DNA from: Heliocybe sulcata
Lineage: Eukaryota; Basidiomycota; Agaricomycetes; Gloeophyllales; Gloeophyllaceae
Direction of reading: 5' to 3'
DNA length: 64,000 nt
Assembly (NCBI GenBank): GCA_004369045.1
Contig: ML213527.1
Coordinates: 269,652 to 333,651, forward strand
In this document: one piece after another, positions 12,940 through 25,132 of the stretch
Numbering within the stretch: the first letter of the stretch is position 1
How the letters are laid out: every line of letters begins with the position of its first letter
Notes under the pieces: model-generated
Database searches by the model: none
The model's input: only the letters and a program-made list of their open reading frames with translations
What the model was told of the DNA's origin: nothing
Made by a program: the position numbers and the translations under genes

Positions 12940-13794
12940 ACTGACCACTGAGGCATTCCGGCGAAACTATTATCCGACAATATGCACTGTGGCTTGTGGC
13001 CTGCACAGCCACAGCCACAATCACGCTAAAGCTTCCGTGCCGTCGGCATATGAAATACCGCTGGTGATGATCATTGCAAATTCACTACGCTTTCCATCTT
13101 ACCTCCACCACATTCCCTTGGTCCTGAAGATACGCGCAGTACACTGAGCTGTAATGAACAAGACAGCTGCGTATGGAGAGTAGGCTATCTTAGGGCGGAT
13201 TTACCAGAGGTATACCGCTATACCCAGGTCCTATGTTTGCACAAGGGTACGTGTTCCATGGTCTTGATAAGTGCTTTTCGTGGTTTGATCCCATTGACGC
13301 GTCCTCTGTACAGATACATACAGGTGTCAGCATACTTTAGAATATGACACTGAAAGCACACTGGGCTCTACGACCTTTCGCTCAAGTTCCGATGGCTTTC
13401 GCGCGTTTCCCGGGTCAAAAGGAACTTTCGTATATGCCTTCTTTCACAGTGGACACCAGGCTAGGAAAGCGCGCAAAGACGCATTAATACATTGAAAGAA
13501 AATGTGCATGGTATCCGCTGCGAGAATCTCGTGCTGACCCAGTTCCTTTCTAATATCCCCGCAACATGGGTCGGTGCAAGTATGTCTGTCAACGGTAAAG
13601 TATCATTCCTGTTCCTCCATTCCTATGAGTTCTGCGAGGACTATGGTAAACTGTTCTGGCCCCGTTTACTCTCCATGGTAAGTCACTTTCTGCCCTCCGC
13701 CGCCTCACGGCGTCGATTGACATTTCGTTTTCTTGCAGAATATGCATCCAAAGCAGCGAGACAAAAAATTGCAATGCTCCTGAATGAGCCCAAT
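12940..13794 (+). repeat. Diverged outer shoulder of duplicated element, copy 1
   Basis: This stretch is homologous, in inverted orientation, to about 35834-36690. The best anchors are a near-identical CTGTGGCTTGTGGC-TGCACAGCC segment at about 12989-13016 (reverse strand at about 36616-36650), a GGCAnATGAAATA match about 40 bp later, and CATTGAAAGnAAA near 13488. Identity is much lower than in the core that follows, perhaps two thirds, with indels. Both strands carry stops in the corresponding frames. An open frame from 13492 to past the core start can be read in this copy but its protein is not matched well by the other copy. Confidence 0.6.
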
Positions 13795-13913
13795 GCAGTG
13801 CCGGAAGGTGAAGTAAACGTCAAATGTGAAGGTGCGCTCGCGTGCGCCCGTCACACCCAAGTTCAAAAGCGCGCGCGGCGCGTCTTCCTCCCTCTTCAGT
13901 TTAGAACCATACG

Positions 13914-16229
13914 ATGTCTACAAGCTCACGCAACGCAAACATCACGCCATCAGGAATCATGTCCTACACATCGATTCCTCACCATCCCCTTCAGCCGCCT
14001 CTGCCTGGTGCAGAACCGGCTCCCTTGGCCAAGTCGACGCAGCTCCTCGCGCGACACCGGCCTCGCTCCTCCTCCCCTCTCGTCCCACCTACTCATCGAC
14101 TTCCTCTTCCTCCTGATCCTCCCTCTAAACCTCCCCACCACAGACAGCTTGCGTCGAAATCTCGCTACCCTGCGAACCGGTACCTCTTGCGGAGTGTCCT
14201 CGTCCACAACCACCACAAGGACGTCCGCCTACGGCTGCAGGAAGCGACGCCCGACCGCGAGAGCGTCTTCGTCAGCCACACGCACCTCTCAAGATCTACG
14301 CAACGTCAGCTGCAGGAGAGTTCTTTGGACAACGAGTACGTTCCAGGCTGTCTTGCTCCCGGGCATCGCAAACGTCGGAGAGACACGAGTCCCGATTCAA
14401 CCTTGCTTCGACGCGTCGACAGCTGTCCAGAGCCACCGCACGTATGGGAAACATGGTTCGAGTGGACCAGTCTCGTCGCTAACCAACAACGGTGCGCTCG
14501 GCGTCAACTGGAGGAACGTTCTCTCGAGCAGGAATACGTTGATGGCTCGCTCGCTCCTGGCTGCCGGAAACGTCGGATAGGCGCGGACCCCGCTTCAGCT
14601 TCACACCAACCCGTCGACTACCATGCACTGTTTCTGGCCAGATGGCGTCGCAAGAACGGGAGGCGGGTATGCACGCCGAGGAGAGTCCTCAAGTATCTTG
14701 TCGGGAGAGATGTCGAGTCGGTGACAGTAAGCTTCTTTCGCTTCCATTTGATGATGCGACGTCCTGAGAGTACCCAAGATTTACGACTTCGACACTGTTG
14801 ATGAGGAAGAGGAGCATCCCGTGTTGGAGCCTTTGGAGATCGAGCCGGTGAGTTGTCTCGCGTGTCGGGTGCTGTATTCTAGCTGACGAGGCAATAGTCT
14901 TTCCTTGACGTCGGCACGTACGACGAACGCTTCGAGGAGCTCATCGACACTTTCGGACAGTGGAGTCTTCGGGATACTTGGGTCTCTCCTGTGACCATGG
15001 ACAAGCTCATCGACGGGCTCTCTCGGTTGTCAATTACGGACCCGTCAACTGCGGTCGAGGAGGTGGACATGACAGAGGGTGAGGACGTACCATCCACCCT
15101 GCCTCCGCCAGCATCGCCGTCCGACTTCCCGATGGCGTCGCCGATGCTCGAGGACGACGTGTTCCCAGTCCAGTCCTCAACCGCTCCTGCACTATCCATC
15201 GCCGTCGTTCAGGCCCCAATCCTCACTGCTCCAGCCGCCGTCGTCCTCGTCCCCTCCGTTACGGCTACAGCACCCTCGGCACCTCCTGTTCCTCTGTCCA
15301 CCGTCCCAGCGGTTGTCGGCCATGTTAGTCCAGCATCGTTGTCGAGGTCCATCGCCCGTGCTTCCGGTCGCAAACAGTGGTCGGCGTCGTCCGTCCTGAA
15401 GGACGCCAGCGCGAAGCATAATCGACCGACGCCGTACACCAGGCCTTCGAAGGAGACCTGCACACCAAGCGTGGACGCGGAAAAGGTGGCTCTCAGTCTT
15501 GTACGAGCGAACGTGCCGCCTCTTCTTCTGCAGTGCGCTTTGACAGAAGACGTCGTGATGGTGCGGGACCGGGTGCTGGGCAAGGTGGGATGCGACGTGT
15601 ACTGATCTCATGGCTTCGACAAGTGTGCCAAAGGGTGGACCGTCGGTGTCGTCGCGCAGATCGTGAAGAGGCGGGAAGTTGTCATTAACGCGTTGGGCGG
15701 TGTGAAGGGGTTCCATGATGTCATGCTCTGGACACTCGGCGTACTGAAGATCGATCAGAAGCTGCTGCCGCTGCGGTACAAGCACCTCGCCGAGAAGGAG
15801 AATCGCCGTTCTCTCGCTGAATTCGCTGCCGCTGCCTCGTCGTCGTTCCGGCAATCCGTCTCAAGATCTCCTGGCGTCGCTCTCCCGACCGATATCCCTC
15901 CCGCTCAATGGCACGACAACGTTGTCCTCGCTGGTCATTTTGCACAAGGCACGTCTCGCTCGTGCTCTGAAGCAACAGTCCCAGGCATGTGCAACCCTCC
16001 GGTTCTCGAATACGACGCTTCTGGCTCCAGCGAGGTGTCGCCACAACCATCGCCTCCAGTTATTGAACAATCGTCACAACCTGCGTCGGAGCCCAGTACT
16101 GCAGCTCCTGCAGCTCCCGAGCCCGAGCCTGCGTCAGAGGCAGTCGATACCGATGACCTGTTTGGGGACGAGGACAAAGCAGAGGCCGGAGACGAGTTCG
16201 ACGCGGCGTTGGACGCGCTCGGCGAGTAG
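13914..16229 (+). pseudogene. Element gene, copy 1, with one premature stop
   Basis: Exons 13914-14726, 14779-14847 and 14898-16229 match the intact gene at 33327-35714 with the same splice positions and reading frames. A TGA at 15603-15605 replaces the TGG of copy 2 (VYWSHGF), which would cut the product to about 529 aa. Downstream the frame stays open to the stop at 16227-16229, so this single nonsense change is the only inactivating lesion seen. Exon 3 is 72 nt shorter than in copy 2; one 36-nt unit of this is accounted for by a tandem duplication present only in copy 2. The domain layout is described under copy 2. The product's function is unknown. Confidence 0.7.
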
Positions 16230-17612
16230 TTCTGTTCTCCTGTTGTATGCTCCTGGTATGTCTGCTCTTTCCCACATCCTCGCGCCACTGTCCTGACAGA
16301 CACCCTCGCAGGCTAGCTCTCACGTGTCGTGAGCACTTATTGGCTGCGGCAGTAGCGATGGATGGTGAGGGGGCGAAGCGGGTTGTGGAGTGGTTTCATT
16401 TCTTTGCATATATTCCTATCTCATTCCATTTAATATCTCTTCCTCTTGTCTCTTTCTTTCATCCCCTTCGTAGATGTGTACTTCTTTCTTCTTCTCTACT
16501 CCTTTCCCATCCAAGCTGGGTCATCGCGTTCACGTGGTACGTGCTACGCTTCCTTCTCGACTTGATTGTTGACTGACACATACTTCCGCTAGGTCCCGTC
16601 TAGCCACCAGCTGTGGTAGCCATTCCAAGCATCCGAGCCTCCAGCTCATCGCTCCTTCTCCGACGACGCTTTGATATTCTTCTCGACTCGCAGCCAGAAC
16701 GATCGTCAGAGCATGGTCCGAACGCTCTCTAGGTAAGTAACATCCTCTTTCTGTTCCTGTCCCACGAGCTCATACTCTCTTTAGGACCCACCGTTCGACG
16801 GCTGCACCCTGACGTAGCTTCGCTCATCGACTCCCCGACTCCTCATCGGACGACACCTCACTCGACTCTTCTCGCGACACGAACACCTCTAGCGGTGATG
16901 GCAGCTGCGCACGCCGAGGCGACGCTGGGACCTACTCGCGGTAAGGTGACGGTTGATCCTGTTCTCTTTGACAAGGCGGCTCCGACGGCGCGGCGGTGGG
17001 CGGGCTCCGACGCGATTGTTGGATGGGGGCTCGGGCGTTCTCGTAGGATACCGGCCGGCGGGAGGGTGTCTTATCCCCTCTTTTGACTGGCGACCGCTCC
17101 GCTTGGATTCTCCAGCCCCCTGTGCTCTCATTAAGCCACTAATGCGCTCGGTGAGTCCGTGCTGTTCTTTGAGACGAGAGGACGCTGTTGCTGGTCCGTT
17201 TGAGCTGTGGTTACTGGTGTTGCGGTAAGCGGGCAGCTGTTTCCATAACCCCTCTCTCGCCTCCATCAGCTGCTAGAGGTTTGGGCCCGACATCGGCCCC
17301 ATCAATGTTTGTGTCTCGTGAGACAGCGAGAGTCTTTCTTGTCCCTTTGGAGATGGACATCCTCGACGGCGTGGCTTTCGAAGGTCAATCATCCTTCCGT
17401 TAGGTCTACCATCAAGAAGTTTCATGTCATTTCGTCGGACACCAGCAGGCAGTTAGGCATTGCTAGGATGGGATTGGAGATTTTTTTGCGTCTGCCTTTT
17501 CTCTTAGATTACAGCCTATCCGCCAGCCTATGCGGTTATTCGTAGTGTATCACCTAGTTCCGTTTTGTACTTTACAGCCTAATCTATGTCGCTCCCCTCT
17601 GGAGGGGTTGCA
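16230..17612 (+). other. Conserved 3' tail of element copy 1
   Basis: About 1.38 kb after the element gene stop, nearly identical to 31958-33326 reversed. It contains intron-like segments (for example GTAAGTAACATCC...TTTAG at about 16733-16784). A 63-codon frame at 16895-17086 (MMAAAHAEATLGPTRGKV) differs from its partner at 32486-32677 by only two residues. Because all frames are conserved this closely, conservation alone does not prove that it encodes a protein. It may be a 3' UTR, an alternatively spliced end or a second small gene. Confidence 0.45.
17595..17608. repeat. Terminal imperfect palindrome of element copy 1
   Basis: CCCCTCTGGAGGGG, one mismatch from the perfect CCCCTCCGGAGGGG in copy 2, lying 4 bp inside the shared right edge (TTGCA). 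It could form a 6-7 bp hairpin. Confidence 0.6.
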
Positions 17613-17936
17613 TCAGACCAAGTCTCTCAGCGTGACTTGCGAAATTCCGGGCTCTCCATAGGCAGACACTCACACGCTTACATGCACACTTCGACAGAAG
17701 AGCCCACGGTATGCATAAAGTGGCTCTATCATCCCACCTTGCTTTGTGAGAACCTCATCTTCACTGTTGCGCCGTAGCTGGGCAATTTCACCAAGACACT
17801 ATGTTCGGACCGAGGACAGAAACAACTGATATAGATAGATTATGGCTAGGTATATATGTGGATTGCAGTATTGTCTTCTGAGCGTACGTCCTTGTCTACG
17901 TCTAGGAGTATATGAATATATGAACAGAAACCCCCC
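17613..17936. other. Short spacer between element copy 1 and kinase gene
   Basis: About 320 bp with no recognisable gene. It includes the 3' flank of the minus-strand kinase gene. Confidence 0.4.
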
Positions 17937-20924
17937 TCAATTCACGACCCTCTGCACGCCATCCATCAGCATCCCACTCCCACCAAGCATCGGCGAATGG
18001 ATACCCTCCAACCTCCAGTGGTCCTTAAGTCGGCTGTAGATGAGCCTAAAGGTCGACACCGCGCCCTTCTCCTGAATCAGCACCATTGCGCACGAGACCC
18101 CCGTCCCCGCCACGTTCTTCATGCTGCTCTTTGCCAGCATCGAGCTGGCATGCGAACTCATCCGGCTCGAGGACACAGGCACCTGTGGTGGCACAAACCT
18201 CGCAGCCGAGCCTGCTTGTCCAGCTTGGATGGGCGAGAACTCCACGCGAAAGCGCACAGACTTCTGGAGGACTATGCCCATCTGGTCGACAATATCGTCC
18301 ATACGGCATTTGAGTACGCCTGTGCCCTCCGAGTCTTCCATCATCACGAATACCCCGGCCTCTTCGAGAACACGGACCGTCTCGCGCTGCGCGCTGAAGA
18401 TGTCGTTACACGAGTACAGGACGTAGCTCTGCTTCCAGCTGAAGAGGTTCGAGAACCAGCCCTTGAATTCGCCGACAACGGGAGAAGCGAGGAGTGAAGC
18501 CGACGCGTTAGGAGACATCAATGGGGAAGCTTTGCTGGACGACGAGAAGGTGGACCGTCTGCTCATGGGTGGCGCCATGAAATCAAGGGCAGGGGCTAAT
18601 CATACGCAGTCGATCAGTGATCATGCCTATATGAGTAGTACTGCAGTAAGAGACTCACGGCGATGACGTCGCTCCCTTCTCTCCTTCCCAACCTCCGCAG
18701 AAAACGCGATACGCCCAGCACTCCCGCTCTTACCGCCGTTCATCTTCGCAAAGCCTAGTCCGCCCGAGCTCTGCATCGGGTTGTTCGCCGTATACCGATT
18801 ACAATTCTCCTTGTCTCCGCCATCCTCACGGTTGGAGGACGCTAGCCAACACTGTGATTGTCCCCGCGCGACGGGAGACTCAGGAACATACGCCTGCGCC
18901 CGAGCGTAAGGATGCACATAGTCCGCATGCTCGTACTCCGGCTGATACGCGAAAGGATGAGGATGTCCTATGTGCGTGTTGTCCCTGGGGCCCAGCACGT
19001 GTCCATAGCCACTTATCTGGCAGAGAACATCGTCGATATTCCTCTGCTGCATATCCACGTTCGGCGCCTGATGACCAGAGCCAGAGTCGGCGCCACTATA
19101 CCCAGCCCCAGAAAGCAGAGGCATAGACCCAGTCGCTCCAGGATACTGCGGCACAGGCGCATGCACAAATTCTCGACCAGCTGGACCAGACATAAGCAGG
19201 AAATCATGATAGTGATGAGCCCGGTGAGCGACTTGAGCAGGTGACATACTAGCAGGTGCAGACACGAAGACATCGTGAGGATCAGCGTGGAAAGCAGGAG
19301 CCGTGGCGTTGCGAGCCATCGAGGGCGCTTCCGTGTTCGGGCGGAGCACACCAGGAACAGACGGACCAAGGATAGGACTCCCAGTTGACTGGGAACGAGC
19401 AGACATCGAAGGACAAGCAGGCCTAGGTCTAGGTCCCATAGGTGAGACTGGCTTCGAGCGTTGCGGAGACAACGCGGGCATTGGTATTGGCGGCATAGAC
19501 ATCAGTTGGCCAGAGGCAGGCGGAGCTGTCGACATGCGCACGGGTCGTAACCTCTGAGGACGCTCGATATCAAGAGTCAGCGATGTTTTCGGCTTGGGCG
19601 AGGGAACGACATAAGGCTTCATAACAGCCTTCTCCTGTTCCCTAATGGTAGCATTCTGGATGTCCATGAGAATCCCTCGCTCTTGCAGGGCGCACTCGCG
19701 GTGACGAGCAAGCAGGAAGTAAAACGCCTTCGCAAGAGAGCCATATCCCGGTGCACTCAGCAGATCAAGCTTGATAACTTCAACGTCAGCGTTCTTGCCC
19801 CAGATGACGCGCAGAGACTCGAGGAGCTCCCCGTCAATATGTGCTGGTGAGAGCAGAGGCTCAGCAAGTTCCGCTACGGACGGTGCCCGAATGTAGGTGA
19901 TACCGGGAGTGTCGTTCTGCAGCCATGGATGCGCGAGAATCTCAGGCATCTGCGTAACAAAGGTAAGAAAATGTGATAATCACATACAAGAACAAAGACC
20001 ACTTACAGAGATACGTTTGGTGACGTCCACAACCAACATCCGCGAAATCAAGTCCTTAGCTTGAGGATCGACATAAGCAGGCACTTCATACTTGCCGACC
20101 TTGACCTTGCTCAAGAGCGTCCGGACGTTCTTGTCGTCAAAAGGAAGCCGACCAGTCAAAAGAGCGAACAGAATAACGCCGCAGCTCCAGATATCAGTAG
20201 CAGTGCCTTCGTACTTGAGTCCATTGACGATCTCAGGGCTAGCATAGTGAGGACTGCCGCAGCTAGTATCCAGTTGCCTGTCAGGAGGAGCAAAAGCAGC
20301 CATACCCCAGTCAGCGATCTTGACAAGCGGAGGGTTAAACGAGTGGATGAGGATATTCTCAGGCTTGAGGTCACGATGGATAATAGAGAATGTATGCGCG
20401 TAGTTCAGGCCGTAGACGATCTGCTTGAAGTACGCGAGCGCTTGGAGAGGGCGAAGCTTCCCATGGTTGACGAGGTAATCAAAGAGTTCTCCGCCTTCGA
20501 CGTACTCCAGAATGAGATAGAGTTCCTTGTCGCCCTCGTAGACATCGTATATGCGCATGATGTTCGGGTGGTTCATGAGCTTCATCATCGTGATCTCTCG
20601 GTCGACCCCGAGGCGCTGCTTCTCGGACTTGGCCTGTTGCGTCGAAAGAGAGGCACGGCTGTTGACTATAGGCTGGAGTGGGAGGATCTTCACGGCCGCT
20701 AGCTGGCCTGTGCGGCGGTGTTTGGCAATCTTGACGCGTCCGCTCGCGCCCTTGCCGACGCATTCGCCGATGACCCAGGGCCCGACATACTTGGGGTCGT
20801 CGGGAAAGTCAAACGCGTTCTTGCCTGCCGCGGCCTTCTCTTTCTGCCAGCGCGTGCCGAGAGGGGCGTTGTACTGGACAGGGGGTGCACGAGGAGGGCT
20901 GTTCGGGACGTTCTTAGAGGACAT
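17937..20924 (-). CDS. Ser/Thr kinase of the Gin4/Hsl1/Nim1 family
   Basis: The start is the ATG at 20922-20924 and the stop is at 17937. The kinase domain spans about residues 45-310: glycine loop GECVGKGASGRV, ATP lysine in AAVKIL, HRDLKPEN catalytic loop, metal-binding motif DWG (IADWGMAAF), activation segment SCGSPHYASPEI, DIWSCGVILF, and LISRMLVVDVTKRIS. Exon 2 starts MPEILAHPWLQN, adds the GYGSLAKAFYFLL helix typical of septin-associated kinases, then a long Pro/Ser-rich disordered region. Exon 3 (about 18595-17937) holds a KA1-like C-terminal domain (FKGWFSNLFSWKQSYVLYS ... CAMVLIQEKG ... FRLIYSRLKDHW). The predicted length is about 950 aa. In yeasts these kinases localise to the bud neck, organise septins and regulate Wee1. 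KA1 binds acidic phospholipids. The exon 2-3 junction (63-bp intron) was inferred from frame. Confidence 0.9.
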
Positions 20925-23073
20925 TACGAAAGAATAGTAAGATAGACTAGTAATGGTATAGAGTGTGAATTAGAGAAAGCGGTATAGAGTAGAATGTTGG
21001 TCGTCGTAACCGCCGCTGCTGTCGCCGCCGTAGATGTCGTCGACCAGGACGAAGGGAGAGAAAGAAAGAACGCGAACTTGGACGTTTTGTAGGGCGTGAC
21101 GCCATGTGACCGGATGTGACCGGCTTTCTCGGCCTGATCGTGGCCCATGACTTCACCGGTGCTCTTCTCTGCCGATGCATGTCAATTTGTTGTGTCCTCC
21201 CACGTTTTCTTGACATAGAACCAATTTCAGCCGCGTTGTGGGTCCTTGTGGGCGCCAGCATCGCGGGACTTCCATCCGGACCGCGTTCCCATACCGGAAA
21301 GGGCCGGGGAGCGGGTTGCCACAGCCAGTACTCTGAGTCGCAGGCACCAATCCGTGAGTCTTTGCTCATATGCTCACAGAAAAGATCTCACCCGCGACTA
21401 CACTAGTGTGTTTTTCGTACTCCTGGCAAACGTTACTGTCTGGCAGGTCTGGCCGCGAATGCTCCCCCTAGAACAGCGAATTTCCGCAAACTTGTTTCTC
21501 GTACATGCGCTCGAGAGAAGTTCCAACAGGATTGAGAATTCGTTTTCTGACCCCATTTGTCTCTCCGAGCGAACATCTGCCGGAAAACATCCATAGGCTC
21601 TTTCATTGACAATATCTGTGACTTGCCACTCACCTGAATTTCGGTTGGGACTCAGTTACTCGTGACTTCGCCACGGAGCTGGCGCTTCGCATGCTCGGTC
21701 TGAAGAAGCGCAGAACTCTTGGGTGATGGCGCTACACTATTCCTTTCACGACTGGTGGCCATGATGGTAGACGATAGCGCAGGCGGACCCGTACTTGATG
21801 CAAGAGAACAACACCATGCTCCTCATTATCCGAACCGATAATACAACCATCGGAATGCTGAAGCCGGATCCAGTCATCGCACAAGCCATCGTTGATTTCC
21901 AGTATAAAAATGCAGCCCGCAATCGCCTTGGTTTGGACTGGCTGGATAACATGGCGGTTCTTGCTATATATCGCTGTACTCGGCACTCGTCCCTCTCGCC
22001 TACGAAGTCTCAGTCACTCAGCGACCGAACGAGGCCGTCGATCTGGGTCGTCATCCTATCTCGCCAACGAAAGGGCGGAGTGCGTATTGGCATGGTGCTC
22101 TGGCCACCTGGACGAAGGAATGGAAGTTCCTGAGTTGAGGCAGGAGATTATGCAACACTACAGGGGGGTCAGGAGATCTTTGAAGGCATGCTGGACCCGT
22201 CTCTGTCTGACTTAAGTAGGTACGGTCAGTTCCCATACGCGGGCGGCTCACACCAGGCGCCGAACTTTTCTTCCTGCTCACGAGGACTCATTGCGCACCT
22301 CCGTCAGCTAGAATGGCCTCAATGACTGACATTCGGTGCACGGCTCGTGTCCCGATGCTTCCAGCGTCCTCCAAATCATGTGCTCACATCAAAATGTCTG
22401 GAGTCGTGGTCAGATGCTGCGAATGCGCTCCAGCCCTCGAAGGCAGGGTTGAATCTGGGCAAGCGAGGCTGCTCTGAAAGCCTCGCCACCTCCACATATT
22501 ATCCGCGGTTAGAACTTTGCAACACTGAGCAGTGACTTCCGCGTTATGCCTCCCGTTGCTACTCACACGGCATGGTGCATTCATCCTGATGCGGTCGATC
22601 CGGAAGATATCCTGGGAAGCATACGAAGATAGTACCTGTCAAGTTTCTCTTGAGCTCCTCTAATCGCACTTCTCTTTGGAATGCCGTACGTGTGGTATGA
22701 ACGCACTATACTCCATGTTGCGCCACCCAACGTACCTCACTGTCTGGGGTCCGCTTGCTGACAGATGCCAAAGTGGCTGAAGCCTGTGCTGACCGCAGAC
22801 GACAGGTTCGCAGAGCAACTAGTTGAGCGTTGTTTACGGACGGCGAGCTCTGACATGATCCTACGCATGCGTGTATATTCTTTCTTGGCATGGCCGTGCG
22901 ACGGAGGTGAGAAGGGCAGAGAGCACCCCGGGAATACAGTGACGGTCACGTCACGCCGGCACTGGTGTCATGATTCCCATAGACGGTTTTACGCCGGTAC
23001 CCCTTCTCGCTGTGGAAGGAGTCGTCCCAATATCAGGCGGTGTACCCAACTCTTTTGCTTCCTGACACCGAGC
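20925..23073. other. Intergenic interval upstream of kinase and SKG6-like gene
   Basis: About 2.1 kb holding the promoters of two divergent genes. Open frames of 70-140 codons on both strands have no recognisable motif. No repeats or RNA genes were seen. Confidence 0.4.
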
Positions 23074-24551
23074 ATGCTTTCCTCCCTCGCCGTGCTCGCC
23101 GCCCTCTGCCCGTCGCTGGCAGCGGCATACTCATTCGACATCACGACCACGCCTCGACAATGCCAGACCCTCGACGTGAGCGTCACCGGGTCGGGCTCCC
23201 CGCCCTACTCCCTCTTGATCATCCCATTCGGCCCGTCGCCATTGCAGAATAACATAGAAGCGCGGACGATTGTGCAGCAGAACTTCTCGGGGAGCTCGAC
23301 GTCATTTCAGCTCAAGTACCCGACCAACTCGCAGTTTGTGGCGGTGGTGAGTGGATGTGTTGTAGTCGTGCGAGCGAGCGAGACTAACGTACAGCCGCGA
23401 TTATGTAGATGAGCGATAGCTCCGGTTTCGGTTCGGGTGGAACGAGTGTAACAGCTACCGTTCTCCAGAGCAGCGATTCAAGTTGTTACGACGCAAGCAC
23501 GAACGTGCAACCAGACTGGACCTTCAAAATCGACCCTCCCAATCAACTAGTGCAATGCCAGGCCGCTCGATTGTGGTGGGACCAGGGGGATCCCCAAGGG
23601 TACGTGCCTTCATCTTTGCCATTCGCCGGACCCTCACGACAGCGACAACCAGTGACCCCTCCTTCTTCGGCGTCATCCCTGGCGGCGAGTCCTTCTCCAT
23701 CCCTTTGGGTGCGCTCTCGGATGTTGTTGGCACCGGCCGCGGCTTCAGCTGGACGCCCTCCATCCGCGGCGGCACGGAAGTTATTCTGACATCGGGTGAC
23801 AACCGCGGCTTCGGCGTGGGCGGAAGTGTCGTCTTTACAGTCAGCTCTGGGACAACGAATGATGGTTCGTGCCTGAGTAATAACTCTCCTTCGTCCACCC
23901 CCGGATCCCCTGCCGGCGGCAGCTACCCCACTAGCACGAGCGGCGCGGGGGTCGGCGGAGGAGCCGATACCGGTAATGGCAGCAGTAACGGTGGCAGTGG
24001 AAGCCAGTAAGTAACTTTTACTCCTCCTCTATTCTATAGTAAATTAACATAATCTTCAAAGTTCTAACGTCGGTGCGATAGTCGGCGGTGTAGTCGGTGG
24101 CGTAGTTGGCCTCCTCGCCCTTGGCCTCCTCGGGCTCTTCTTCTACCGCCGACGCCGCTTCCACAAGCGCCCTGTGGACCTCCTTAATGAAGATCCCACC
24201 GACGGACCGACCACTGAGACCCAGCAAGCCTACTACCGTCCAGAACCCTTTGTTCTCCCAGACCCAACGGAGGGCGGCTCAACCGTTGGCGCCGCAGAGG
24301 CTTTTGGAACCCGCGAAGACATGGGGAGCCGGCGCGCGTCGACGACATCCCTCGGTGCAACAAGCACTCTTCCCCCACCAAGCGGGATCGCCAGCTCTAG
24401 AACGGGCAAGTCAGGCAGAGCGCCGTCGCTCAGACCTGTCAACGTTGTGCAGCACGAAGACGCCGGCCCGCCGCCGCCTCAAGAACCCGCGCCTGAGCAA
24501 GAACCCGAGACGGTCGAGCTGCCGCCTGCATATACTAATATTCGCCGATAA
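23074..24551 (+). CDS. Secreted-ectodomain single-pass membrane protein (SKG6-like architecture)
   Basis: The start ATG at 23074 is chosen because it begins a clean signal peptide, MLSSLAVLAALCPSLAAAYS. A longer upstream frame lacks one. The ectodomain has CQTLDVSVTGSGSPPYSLLI, a beta-rich repeat-like module with several cysteines, then a Gly/Ser/Thr-rich stalk near residues 240-290. A single membrane helix (VGAIVGGVVGGVVGLLALGL) is followed by FFYRRRR as a stop-transfer signal. The roughly 140-residue cytosolic tail is Pro/Ser-rich with a PPPPQEP tract and ends YTNIRR (stop 24549-24551). Three short introns lie near 23347, 23600 and 24008. This shape is common in basidiomycetes; wall sensing is a plausible but unproven role. 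Confidence 0.82.
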
Positions 24552-25132
24552 TTTCTCTTAATTTCTTAATGCCTTACCTCTCCCCGACTTGGACCTACTA
24601 TTGCACTTTCCTTCGTTGTCATCTCATCTCGTGCATCACTTATACCTTCGCAATGCGCATATGTGCGGCGCACCACCTCCGACTTTCTCTACCCCATACC
24701 GCGTATCTATGGACGACAGGTTGGACTGTACAGTAGCATTCATTAGTATCTTATACGTTCTACCTTTGGTTATCAGCACCGGGTCGGGTTGGGATGACTA
24801 GCTTCCTATGTACGTCGTATAGTACGATGGAAATGTTATGCCCGTTACTTGACATAAGACAAATGGCTGTGGCTCAATAGCACACCGGTATCTATGGAGT
24901 TTTACTGTCTTCTAATCCAGCGCGTGAGGCTACGTTTGCCAATATACAGACGAATCTTCGTGCGGAATAGGGAGACGAATCATACTTAAGGCCTAAGGGG
25001 CAGGCTCGGTCGACTCCGAGGATAGCTGGGCTAGTGAAGTTTCTTGCCCCTAAGACCGCTAGGGGTTCAGAAGCTCTGGTGGGACTAGAACCGAATCCTT
25101 AGTCGAGTACCTTGTCGGACTACGTGCAAAGT
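24552..25132. other. Convergent 3' flanks
   Basis: About 580 bp between two convergent genes. No gene was recognised. A possible arm-like palindrome near 25040-25100 does not fold as a tRNA by eye. Confidence 0.4.

Larger units (their letters stand above)
13795..17612 (+). mobile_element. Duplicated 3.8-kb element, copy 1 (forward)
   Basis: High-identity block shared with 31958-35833 in reverse orientation. The shared sequence begins at GCAGTGCCGG and ends in TTGCA just after the imperfect palindrome CCCCTCTGGAGGGG. Outside the right edge nothing is shared. Outside the left edge only diverged similarity remains. It contains a three-exon gene (broken here) and a 1.35-kb tail that is conserved at nucleotide level. 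I found no transposase, reverse transcriptase, integrase, LTR or convincing terminal inverted repeat, so 'mobile element' is a working label; a duplicated host gene with gene conversion is the alternative. Confidence 0.65.

Noticed and set aside
13492-14580. 362-codon frame overlapping the start of element copy 1
   Set aside because: The part inside the core is out of frame with the spliced 761-aa gene, and its upstream part is not preserved in copy 2.
15192-15854. 220-aa minus-strand frame in element copy 1, with partial counterpart in copy 2
   Set aside because: Shadow of the sense gene; the antisense frames stay open because of its codon composition.
25000-25110. tRNA-like arms around GGTTCTAGTCCCACC on the minus strand
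   Set aside because: No 7-bp acceptor stem, D-arm or anticodon arm could be paired.
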